This document shows, one piece after another, positions 16,592 through 23,979 of a stretch of 64,000 nucleotides of DNA (within the stretch, counting starts at the first letter, position 1; every line of letters starts with the position of its first letter). Below the pieces are notes generated by a model. The model was not told the origin of the DNA. It searched no databases and saw nothing but the letters and a program-made list of their open reading frames with translations. Origin of the DNA: Herbaspirillum sp. meg3 (lineage in GTDB: Bacteria; Pseudomonadota; Gammaproteobacteria; Burkholderiales; Burkholderiaceae_D). The position numbers were made by a program, and so were the translations under genes. The stretch is taken from positions 2,232,001 to 2,296,000 of the forward strand of contig NZ_CP022736.1 in NCBI RefSeq assembly GCF_002257565.1, given 5' to 3'.

Positions 16592-19432
16592 GTGCGTGAA
16601 ATAAAGGAGGCGACTTATCGTTGCTGCAAGCGCAGTGCTGTCCGCACTGTCGTGATGTTAGTTCTCTTGGTTTGTGCTTCGGTATCGTTAAGTAAAGCGT
16701 CTCCTGCCATTTTCGTTCCTGATGGAGATCGTTGGCAACCGCTAGATACAAAAATCGAATATTTGGACGATGCGTTAGGCCAATATTCCATAGAGGATGT
16801 TGAAAATGGCCGTGCCGGCATATTTAAGCTCTTTGATGTATCAACTCATAGCTACGACTATGTCAAAAAAGTAATCTGGATTCGATTCTCTGTGGATCTT
16901 AAAAATTACGGGGAGCCTTATTGGTTTTTGACTCAAAACTATGAGCATGTGGGAAATATTAAATTGTTCTATCCCGCAAAAAATGGCAGAGACGTGCTCC
17001 AAATAGAAGAAGCAGATCCCATAGAAGATCGCCTCTTCAAGATTCGGAATTATCTTTTCAAGATACCCGTTTCTCCAAATTTCCCCGTAACCTACTATGT
17101 GCGTATAGAGCCTCGTGGGCATTGGCTTAGCGTTGACCTTTCGTGGTCAAGCGAAAAAGGGATTCTCGAACATATTCATCACTCGCAGCTTTTTTTTGGC
17201 CTGTTCTTCGGTGGGCTGTTGGTGATTTGGTTTTATAATTTCGTCCTTTATTTCTATCTTCGTGATAGGTCATATTTTTACTACGTATACTATCTCGGCT
17301 GTTTCATCGCGACCTTCTTTTACATGAATGGATTTGTGCCATTTGCATTCCAATGGACTCCATTCTCCGAAAAATTTTTTGCGGCATGCACCTATGGCTT
17401 TTTACACGGATCGATATTATTTGCACGTCAATTTCTAACTTTAAGAACAACAACTCCTAAGCTCGATATCTATCTGAGATTTTGGCAATTCCTCCTTTTC
17501 GCCGGAGGGATTGCATCATTTTTTCTTCCCGTTGGGCGTCCCTATCAGCTTGTAATTTATTTGGTGCTTTTCGTCGCCCCAGTTCTGTTTGCTGCTGGAT
17601 TTATTCGTTGGTATCAGGGCTACGAGCCTGCGCGACTATATTGCACAGGATGGGCGCTATTCGCGGTTGCTATGTTGTTGTTGGCCCTTCGAACAATAGG
17701 TGCAATTCCCTCGACGCCCGTTACTAACTATTCGATTCAAGTTGCTTCGGTTTGGGAAGCAATTTTATTTGCCCTCGCTCTTGCATATCGAGTCAAGCTA
17801 GCTGAGAGGGAGAAGAATGCAATTCTTGACGAACGTACCAAGCGCGAACTGAAAATGCTTGAGGAGGAGCGCTCTCGACTGGAACAACGCGTAGCCGAAC
17901 GCACAGAATCACTTCAAGCCTCCTTGGAATCCCGACGCATGATGCTGGCAAACGCCAGCCACGAGTTGCGCACGCCGGTCAATGCATTGTGCCTGCTTCT
18001 CGATTCAGCGCAGAACCAGGCCGTCGCTGACACCAAAGTCATCTCGAGCGTCTCCGCTATCGCCAACCACATGTCCCAGCTGGTGGAAAACCTGCTCCTG
18101 CTAGACGACCGGCAGCAATCCGGACAGTGTGGGCCGATTCAGGATTTCAATCTGGGCAATGAGCTTCGTGCGACCGCCGCTATGCTCGGTCCATTGCGGC
18201 ACGGGTCCGCGGCACAATTCAATCTGGATGTCGACGCATGTCTAGGGATGATGGTCCGTGGCGACCTGACCTCATTGCGGCGTGTCGTCATCAATTTACT
18301 ATCTAATGCGTTCAAATTCACGGAGCAGGGTTCGGTATCGCTGACCGCGTCGGTTAGCGATACCGCTGATGGGGAAAAGCGCGATTGCATCATCCGGGTC
18401 AACGACACCGGCGTGGGCATTGCCCCTCCCATGCACGAACAGGTGTTTGGCGCCTTCGTGACCAGCGGCGGGCAGGTCGGCCACACTGGAACCGGCCTTG
18501 GCCTGGCTATCTCACGCCAGCTCGCACTGAACATGAATGGCAGTCTGGAACTTGTCAGATCGGCGCCTGGCGTCGGTAGCGAGTTTGAGTTCCGGGCATG
18601 TTTCGACGCTTCGTCATCGTTCAATTCCTCGTCGATTGAAGCGGGGCAGCCTGGAGAACAAGAAAGCCTGCCCGTGCGCCGGTTGAACGTACTGGTCGCC
18701 GAAGATGATCCCATCACGGCACAGGCGGTGTTGCTCATCGTTCTTCAACTGCGACACGACGTCACCCTTGCGGAGACCTACGATGAACTCTGCACAGCCT
18801 TCCAGCGAGGTGGTCCGGTCTATGACGTTGCCTTGATCGACCATCGTCTTCCCGGAGGAAGCGGCTTGAAGGCGATCGAGCAATATCGTGCTTCCTGCCC
18901 CGACGCAGCCACACGGATGGTACTCGTCACTGCCGATGTCACGTCGGAAGTGCTGATTGCAGCACGGACGATATGTGATGAAGTCGTCACCAAGCCGACC
19001 ACGGCGAATGTTCTGCGGCAGCTGTTGGGAGAGGGGCCGCCCATTGTGTATCAGCCCACCAGGGATGCGTCGCAGATTATCGATGCCGGCCCATTGAAGA
19101 TGCTCGGTCGATGCGGTGCGCAACATCAGGCGTTGATTCGGATGTGTGCCACGTTCAACAAAACTGTCGGCGATACCCTGATCGAGATCGAGTCCAGGCT
19201 AACCAGGTGTGGCGGCAAAGACGAAAGTCGGGCCGACCTGGAAAAAATCATCCACCGCATGCGCGGCTCATGCGCCACCATCGGCGCCACGGCACTGGCT
19301 GAATATTTCAAAGAGTTGGCCGTATGCGATAGTCGCGAGTCTGCACAGCGACAATATGCTTCGATGGTCGATACCTTCCATCGAACCCGTAAGGCGTTGC
19401 ATGCCTTGCTTGTGACCATGAGGGCAGCATGA
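16592..19432 (+). CDS. Tripartite hybrid sensor histidine kinase (7TM-DISM, HisKA, HATPase, REC, Hpt)
   Basis: 946 residues from GTG 16592, with GAGGAG 5 nt upstream. It has a signal-anchor near residues 12-35, a periplasmic DISMED2-like beta domain (about 45-185), seven membrane segments (about 195-400) and a coiled linker (410-445). The HisKA box follows, with phospho-His457 in ASHELRTPVN, then ATPase boxes NLLSNAFKF, DTGVGIA and GTGLGLAIS. The receiver has Asp750 in ALIDHRLPGG, and the Hpt domain has His888 in IIHRMRGSC. 7TM-DISM domains sense small extracellular ligands, often carbohydrates. DNA up to about 17.9 kb is AT-rich, and from the HisKA box onward it is GC-rich. The stop overlaps the next start by 4 bp. 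Confidence 0.92.
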   Translation: MREIKEATYRCCKRSAVRTVVMLVLLVCASVSLSKASPAIFVPDGDRWQPLDTKIEYLDDALGQYSIEDVENGRAGIFKLFDVSTHSYDYVKKVIWIRFSVDLKNYGEPYWFLTQNYEHVGNIKLFYPAKNGRDVLQIEEADPIEDRLFKIRNYLFKIPVSPNFPVTYYVRIEPRGHWLSVDLSWSSEKGILEHIHHSQLFFGLFFGGLLVIWFYNFVLYFYLRDRSYFYYVYYLGCFIATFFYMNGFVPFAFQWTPFSEKFFAACTYGFLHGSILFARQFLTLRTTTPKLDIYLRFWQFLLFAGGIASFFLPVGRPYQLVIYLVLFVAPVLFAAGFIRWYQGYEPARLYCTGWALFAVAMLLLALRTIGAIPSTPVTNYSIQVASVWEAILFALALAYRVKLAEREKNAILDERTKRELKMLEEERSRLEQRVAERTESLQASLESRRMMLANASHELRTPVNALCLLLDSAQNQAVADTKVISSVSAIANHMSQLVENLLLLDDRQQSGQCGPIQDFNLGNELRATAAMLGPLRHGSAAQFNLDVDACLGMMVRGDLTSLRRVVINLLSNAFKFTEQGSVSLTASVSDTADGEKRDCIIRVNDTGVGIAPPMHEQVFGAFVTSGGQVGHTGTGLGLAISRQLALNMNGSLELVRSAPGVGSEFEFRACFDASSSFNSSSIEAGQPGEQESLPVRRLNVLVAEDDPITAQAVLLIVLQLRHDVTLAETYDELCTAFQRGGPVYDVALIDHRLPGGSGLKAIEQYRASCPDAATRMVLVTADVTSEVLIAARTICDEVVTKPTTANVLRQLLGEGPPIVYQPTRDASQIIDAGPLKMLGRCGAQHQALIRMCATFNKTVGDTLIEIESRLTRCGGKDESRADLEKIIHRMRGSCATIGATALAEYFKELAVCDSRESAQRQYASMVDTFHRTRKALHALLVTMRAA

Positions 19433-20481
19433 TCAACGCTACCAAGACACCTGTTCTGATAGTCGACGACGACCCCGTGTTTCGCCAGTCGTTATGCATC
19501 GTATTGAACCAGGCGCCGAACGAATGGCATTGCTATGAGGCCGAGAATGTTCGCGAGGCAAAAGCGCTGATGGCAGAGCATGTCATTGCGATGGCCATCG
19601 TCGACATCAATCTGCCGGATGGCACCGCCGCCGACGTGGTCCGCTGCGCAGGCAGCTTGCCATGCCTGCTGTGCACGCAAGACGACAAGGAGCCTACCTT
19701 CCAGAGCATGTTTGCCGATGTATCGATCTCGCAGAATCTGGTCGGCTATCTCATCAAGCCGCTGCAGCAGAGCGCCATCTGGAGCATACGTGCAGGGCTG
19801 GAAATCGGACGTGAGCGCCAGATGCGCAATCGGCTCATCGCAGAGGCGACGGCACAGCTTGAAGATGAGCGGCGGCTGATTGCTCAAAACCTGCATGACG
19901 CAATGGGGGCGGCCATTACACAGCTGACCTGGATATTTTCCGGCATCGACAGGGCGGTCTCAGCATCTTCTGTCGACATGTCGCTATCGAAGGAGAAGCA
20001 CTCTATTGCAGCCGCTTGCCTGGACGGAAAGAAAGTGCTCGCACAAGCGCACGCAGATGTCTCGCAGGCAATCATGCAGCTTCGCCCCGAAGCCATCAGC
20101 GTAGGGGGTTTGAAGATTGCGGTTGAAGACATGATCGTGCAGTGGCGAAAGGCAGCGCCGCAGGTCGACTTTGAGCTTGTGCACGCGTCTTTTCTCGACC
20201 AGGTCGATGCACGACGCGCCGGCGCTATCTACCGGTTGATTCAGGAAGGCATTACCAACGTCATGCGACATACAGATCCTGTTGAGATTCTGATTGAGAT
20301 GATTGACCGGGACACAAGCTTGATCCTGAAGATACTGTCCAAAGGAAAAATACTGGTGGAGAAAGATACTTACAAGCTCACCGTATTGCGTGAGCGTACC
20401 TCTTCGCTTGGCGGGGTGTTGCAATTTACCTGCGATGCCGAGCGAGGAGAGACTTGTTTGGCGGTGAGTATTCCGGTGTAG
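19429..20481 (+). CDS. Receiver-histidine kinase fusion (REC + HisKA_3 + degenerate HATPase)
   Basis: 350 residues, with its ATG inside the kinase stop (ATGA). A receiver domain (IVDDDPVFRQS, acceptor Asp59 in AIVDINLPDG, Lys in VGYLIKP) is followed by a NarX/DesK-type dimerisation domain, with His156 in IAQNLHDAMGAAITQL. The ATPase N-box is IYRLIQEGITNVMRHTDP. The usual DNGxG box is missing: the corresponding segment reads LSKGKILVEKD, although a LRERTSSLGGVLQF-like segment remains. It may therefore have weak kinase activity, or act as a phosphatase or phosphorelay partner. It probably takes phosphate from the Hpt domain of its neighbour and passes it to a LuxR-type regulator. Confidence 0.83.
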   Translation: MINATKTPVLIVDDDPVFRQSLCIVLNQAPNEWHCYEAENVREAKALMAEHVIAMAIVDINLPDGTAADVVRCAGSLPCLLCTQDDKEPTFQSMFADVSISQNLVGYLIKPLQQSAIWSIRAGLEIGRERQMRNRLIAEATAQLEDERRLIAQNLHDAMGAAITQLTWIFSGIDRAVSASSVDMSLSKEKHSIAAACLDGKKVLAQAHADVSQAIMQLRPEAISVGGLKIAVEDMIVQWRKAAPQVDFELVHASFLDQVDARRAGAIYRLIQEGITNVMRHTDPVEILIEMIDRDTSLILKILSKGKILVEKDTYKLTVLRERTSSLGGVLQFTCDAERGETCLAVSIPV

Positions 20482-20704
20482 CTGCGTGGACAGGGCTGAT
20501 GTTGATATCGCACACGCGATATCGTGATGTTCTCGCCCTGTTAAAACGACCGCGTCGTATCTGGAAATCCGTGCAAGAAAATTGGTAAACCATGAGAAAG
20601 TACATATTCCAAACTGATGTGTTGTCGATCATCATGGAGGCCAAGTGATGAGAGATTGATACCCTTTTAGAGCGCACCGTATCTTTCAGTTACAGCCAAC
20701 GAAA
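20482..20704. other. Intergenic region upstream of the export cluster
   Basis: 223 nt separating the signalling genes from the HlyD gene. A short palindromic patch lies near 20508-20524 (CACACGCGATATCGTG), and there is an 18-codon ORF from ATG 20592 without a good ribosome-binding site. I consider neither established. This is where a regulated promoter for the peptide-export operon would be expected. Confidence 0.45.
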
Positions 20705-22042
20705 ATGTCCTTCGAAGCCTCCAATCCAACATTGCCGCTCTTTCGCCCGGAAGTGCTGTCCGCAAACGACAAGCATGCCCTTGGCGCGCTGCGCCTAGCG
20801 CAGCCTTTATCTGCCTGGTTGATCTCTGGTTGTGCGCTGGCGATTGCCGCAGCATTGATCGCCTTCGTCATCTTTGGCGCTGTCACCCGCAAGTCGCATG
20901 TCGCCGGCGTCACTGTCCCTCATGCCGGTAGTATCAGCATTGCCGCCCCCAATGCGGGTGTATTGATCCGCAGCCATATCAAGGAAGGGCAGGTGGTTAC
21001 GGCAGGACAAACGCTGTTCGAAGTGTCCACCGAACGACAAGCTGCGAGCGGCGAACTCACCGCGCTGGTCGCCCAGCAACTGGCGACGCGCCAAGCCACA
21101 TTGGAGTCGGAGCAACGCCTGCGTACCGCCCAATATCGTGACAAGAAGCAGGCAGCGCATGAACGCTTGCAAAACCTGACGATGGAAGCCGAACAATTGG
21201 CGCAGGAAATCGCCCTTGCCCAGCGCAGGCATGAGCTGGCATTGCAAAGTTTGGTCAAGTTCGAAACGCTGCAACAGAGTGGCTATGTCTCTGCTGCGCA
21301 AACCCAGCAAAAGCAGGAAGACACCATCGACCTTGCCTCCAAACTGGCTAGCCTTAAAAGGAACAAGGTCCAACTGGAAGCAACACGGCTGGCCTTGCAA
21401 GCTGACCTCGCCGCGATGGAAACCGGACTCGCCACCGACCTCGCGCAACTCGAACGCACCCAAGCCAGTCTGCAACAGGAAATGGCAGAGAATCAAAGCA
21501 GAAAGTCCGCGTTCGTCACTGCCCCAAACAACGGCACCGTAACTGCTATCGCCTACGATCCGGGGCAGACTGTGACCGCAGGCCAGATGCTGGCGACGCT
21601 GATTCCGTCCGGCGCCGGTGACAAGAATCAAGGCGACAATCCGGCACTGGAAGTGCATCTCTACGCTCCCAGCCGTACAGCAGGTTTTGTCGCCGCCGGC
21701 CAGCAGGTGCTGATCCGTTATCAAGCCTATCCGTATCAAAAATTCGGCCTGCAACCTGGCACTGTCATTGATGTCGGCAAGACGCCCTTTGCTCCCGGCG
21801 AATTGCCGCAACACTTGGCCAGCACGATACTCAGCAACGCGCAGCAGAATATCCTCGGCGCTAACAGCAATGAGGCACTGTACCGCATCAAGGTCCAACC
21901 GGATCGTCAGACTATCGATGCCTATGGACAAGAGCAAGTACTCAAGCCCGGCATGACACTGGAGGCGGATGTCATTCAGGACAAACGAAAAATATGGGAG
22001 TGGGTTGCTGAACCTCTATTAGCCGCAGTGCAGCGACGTTAA
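20705..22042 (+). CDS. HlyD/CvaA-family periplasmic adaptor (membrane fusion protein)
   Basis: 445 residues. There is a short cytoplasmic tail, one membrane span (about 37-60), then a beta-barrel/lipoyl half domain (SIAAPNAGVLIRSHIKEGQVVTAGQTLFEV). A long alpha-helical hairpin (about 125-270) is rich in Gln, Ala and Leu heptads. The second lipoyl half is FVTAPNNGTVTAIAYDPGQTVTAGQMLATLIP, and the terminal beta domain follows. Such proteins bridge an inner-membrane peptidase ABC exporter to a TolC channel for type I secretion of microcins. The matching C39 ABC protein is at 25840; no TolC gene is in this window. This is the first gene of the cluster. Confidence 0.9.
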   Translation: MSFEASNPTLPLFRPEVLSANDKHALGALRLAQPLSAWLISGCALAIAAALIAFVIFGAVTRKSHVAGVTVPHAGSISIAAPNAGVLIRSHIKEGQVVTAGQTLFEVSTERQAASGELTALVAQQLATRQATLESEQRLRTAQYRDKKQAAHERLQNLTMEAEQLAQEIALAQRRHELALQSLVKFETLQQSGYVSAAQTQQKQEDTIDLASKLASLKRNKVQLEATRLALQADLAAMETGLATDLAQLERTQASLQQEMAENQSRKSAFVTAPNNGTVTAIAYDPGQTVTAGQMLATLIPSGAGDKNQGDNPALEVHLYAPSRTAGFVAAGQQVLIRYQAYPYQKFGLQPGTVIDVGKTPFAPGELPQHLASTILSNAQQNILGANSNEALYRIKVQPDRQTIDAYGQEQVLKPGMTLEADVIQDKRKIWEWVAEPLLAAVQRR

Positions 22043-22069
22043 TGCGTGAGGAGGAATCAGATAGAGAAC

Positions 22070-22153
22070 ATGAATTGTAAAACTTCCATTGGCCATGATA
22101 GCGCGGTGTTAGACGTATTGTTTCGTGATATTGAGAAAGAGATAAAAAAATGA
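22070..22153 (+). CDS. 27-residue ORF coupled to the next membrane protein gene
   Basis: A short ORF, MNCKTSIGHDSAVLDVLF and a basic/acidic end (RDIEKEIKK), beginning 27 nt after the HlyD stop. GAGGAGGA lies upstream but with a long 15-nt gap, and AGAGA is closer. Its TGA overlaps the ATG of the next gene (ATGA), the usual mark of translational coupling. It could be a real small peptide, a translation leader, or chance. There is no similarity I recognise and no leader of the double-glycine type. Confidence 0.35.
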   Translation: MNCKTSIGHDSAVLDVLFRDIEKEIKK

Positions 22154-22494
22154 CACGCGGTGACTACATTTCGATTTGCATAAATGCAGCCTCATACACT
22201 TCCTTTCTATTATTTTTTTTTATTTTCATTCCTGATTCATTTTCCCAATATTTCTGGTTCTCCCTTTTCGGTATGGCTACAGCGTCGCTGATAGCGGCGG
22301 GATTTACAGGTGTCAGCCAAAAATTTAGAGCAAGAAGATTTATTCCCTCCATTGAATGGATTGCTATTTTTCTCGGTCTTATATCAATATTTTTTCGTGC
22401 ACACGGAAATCACTACGGGATGGAATATTTGCTTCCTATTATTACTGGAATCAAATTTGGCGAATTATTTTTGTCGAAAATATTAAGGAGGTGA
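22150..22494 (+). CDS. Small polytopic membrane protein, possible microcin immunity protein
   Basis: 114 residues with about four hydrophobic segments: ASYTSFLLFFFIFIP, FWFSLFGMATASLIAAGF, WIAIFLGLISIFF and a weaker C-terminal one. Basic loops (QKFRARRF) separate them, and the tail SKILRR is basic. I recognise no family. Its size, topology and place just before the microcin-like precursor fit an immunity protein, which in microcin loci is commonly a small inner-membrane protein next to the toxin; this is inference. Base composition is AT-rich, with a run of nine T at 22213-22221 that could be slippage-prone. Confidence 0.6.
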   Translation: MTRGDYISICINAASYTSFLLFFFIFIPDSFSQYFWFSLFGMATASLIAAGFTGVSQKFRARRFIPSIEWIAIFLGLISIFFRAHGNHYGMEYLLPIITGIKFGELFLSKILRR

Positions 22495-22496
22495 TC
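22484..22496 (+). promoter_or_regulatory. 13-nt perfect complement to the 16S rRNA 3' end
   Basis: TAAGGAGGTGATC pairs without mismatch with the canonical 3' terminal GATCACCTCCTTA of 16S rRNA. It covers the last codons of the preceding gene. No ATG, GTG or TTG follows at a normal distance; the next gene start is at 22542, 45 nt further, and has its own AAGGAA. It may be a ribosome standby site or coincidence. Confidence 0.5.
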
Positions 22497-22541
22497 ATTC
22501 GATTCGCAGTTTAAATTACTCACTTTTTAAGGAAATATTTT

Positions 22542-22877
22542 ATGAGATCACTTACTCCAAAAGAAATAGAGATTGTCAGCGGCACCGGTGATGGTGGTGC
22601 ACTGGTCGGCGGTTTAACGGGAGCCCTCGCAGGTAGATATGGTGGTGTGGAGGCTGGAGCCGTAGCCGGAGCTCTAATTGGGTCGGCAGTTCCAGGCGTT
22701 GGGACACTGGCAGGTGCGCTTATTGGAGCCGCAGTTGGTGCCGCCAGCGGTACCACGGTTGGAGGAGCGATAGGAGCGTATATCGGCAGCAAAGTCCAAG
22801 ACGCCTTTTCGTCTCAATCCCCGCCGCCACCACCACCTCCTCCTCCGCAAGATAACACTCGCGATGGTGACGAATAA
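22542..22877 (+). CDS. Microcin/bacteriocin-like precursor peptide with double-glycine-type leader
   Basis: 111 residues; ATG 22542 has AAGGAA 7 nt upstream. The leader MRSLTPKEIEIVSGT aligns with the colicin V leader consensus: Leu -12, Glu -8, Ile -7, Val -4, Gly -2, but Thr rather than Gly/Ala/Ser at -1. Cleavage is predicted after residue 15. The core (residues 16-91) is a Gly/Ala/Val-rich glycine zipper with repeated GALIG and GAAVG units, as in membrane-inserting bacteriocins. The tail is unusual: SQS, nine consecutive prolines, then an acidic QDNTRDGDE ending. There is no Cys and no serine-rich siderophore-attachment tail. HlyD and C39 exporter genes flank it. Target and activity are unknown. 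Confidence 0.82.
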   Translation: MRSLTPKEIEIVSGTGDGGALVGGLTGALAGRYGGVEAGAVAGALIGSAVPGVGTLAGALIGAAVGAASGTTVGGAIGAYIGSKVQDAFSSQSPPPPPPPPPQDNTRDGDE

Positions 22878-22887
22878 TTTTCAAGTC

Positions 22888-22918
22888 TGCCCTTTTTCTT
22901 GAGAAAGGAAAAAGGGCA
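22888..22918 (+). terminator. Hairpin directly after the precursor gene
   Basis: Perfect 11-bp stem TGCCCTTTTTC / GAAAAAGGGCA with a 9-nt loop, 10 nt after the precursor stop. It is followed by AATTAAAAAAG rather than a T-run. It probably protects the upstream peptide mRNA and partly separates it from the oxygenase gene; the strength as a terminator is uncertain. Confidence 0.55.
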
Positions 22919-22936
22919 ATTAAAAAAGAGGCCTTG

Positions 22937-23824
22937 ATGTTGCAATTTTCAATTAATCAGCAAATATTTTTTTCCGAGTATTACGAAAAGAATTTATACC
23001 TGCAACGCAACGCCTTTGTCTCTGACATCTCATGGAAAGAGGTCAATCGAGCATTGCATGTTATGCAAATGGCTCCGTCATATATACAAATTCATGATGG
23101 TAAAAGTTTGATTCCGGAAGATGAATATAAAGAAAATCATGTGCATGCGGGCATACATACCACGCGTTTGAATCAAGAGTCCTTGTATGCACGATTGCGT
23201 GAAGGGGCAACTTTGATAGTCGATAAGATGGATTCAGTTTCTTTGCCAGTAAAGCGATACTGCGACTTCATTTCTCAATTTACAGGTCAACCTGTAGTTG
23301 CAAATGGCTATGCTGCCTTCGGTGAAAAAGAATCTTTTGGTAATCATTGGGATACACATGATGTTTTTGCCGTTCAGTTAATCGGACGTAAGCGTTGGCG
23401 GATATATTCGCCAACGTTTCTCTTGCCGATGCCAGATCAAAAAAGCCGTGATCATAAACAAGACTGTCCGGCAGAGCCCATCTTTGACGATTATCTGAAC
23501 GCAGGTGATGTTTTATACATTCCTCGCGGATGGTGGCACACAGCAATTCCCTCCAATGAAGAAACATTTCATATCGCCGTTGGCGTACATCCTGCAAGAA
23601 CGGTTCACTACGCGACATGGATATGCCAACAGCTGCTACCAAATTTTCTGCCAAGTCGATATTCGTTAACTCCTTTTTCGGAAGACCAGAGTGCACTTGA
23701 AAAAATCGCTGATCATTTCAGAGAGTTGCTACTTGATCCGGAAAAATTAACGGAATTCAAAAAAGCGATCACTGAATACAATCGGATTAAACCAGAATTT
23801 GCGCTGCAGTCCTTAGCTGATTAG
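22937..23824 (+). CDS. JmjC/cupin_8 Fe(II)/2-oxoglutarate-dependent oxygenase
   Basis: 295 residues from ATG 22937 (AGAGG 6 nt upstream). The double-stranded beta-helix core shows the iron-binding HxD...H set: His137 and Asp139 in NHWDTHDVFAVQLIGRKRW, and His201 in GDVLYIPRGWWHTAIPS. This layout is that of the cupin_8/JmjC ribosomal oxygenases (RoxA/YcfD, MINA53), which hydroxylate Arg or His side chains of proteins. The C-terminal part (about 225-295) is helical. Position between a secreted peptide precursor and its exporter suggests that it may hydroxylate that peptide; substrate is inferred only from context. It could also act on another protein. The gene is AT-rich. Confidence 0.8.
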   Translation: MLQFSINQQIFFSEYYEKNLYLQRNAFVSDISWKEVNRALHVMQMAPSYIQIHDGKSLIPEDEYKENHVHAGIHTTRLNQESLYARLREGATLIVDKMDSVSLPVKRYCDFISQFTGQPVVANGYAAFGEKESFGNHWDTHDVFAVQLIGRKRWRIYSPTFLLPMPDQKSRDHKQDCPAEPIFDDYLNAGDVLYIPRGWWHTAIPSNEETFHIAVGVHPARTVHYATWICQQLLPNFLPSRYSLTPFSEDQSALEKIADHFRELLLDPEKLTEFKKAITEYNRIKPEFALQSLAD

Positions 23825-23979
23825 ATGCCCAAAAGGAGGCTGTTTCCGTGTTTTTAAGCGGTACAAAATAGTACCTCGACTTGAAAATCTGTTAGCCGCT
23901 CTTAATACAATCCCCAAGAAATTTTCCATTTTTCAGCCAGCCCGTCGCCAGCCGCTATCGTTCTCACAAGAAAGAAGTT

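Noticed and set aside
20807..21937. 376-codon open frame on the minus strand
   Set aside because: Antisense to the HlyD gene, without a ribosome-binding site or domain.
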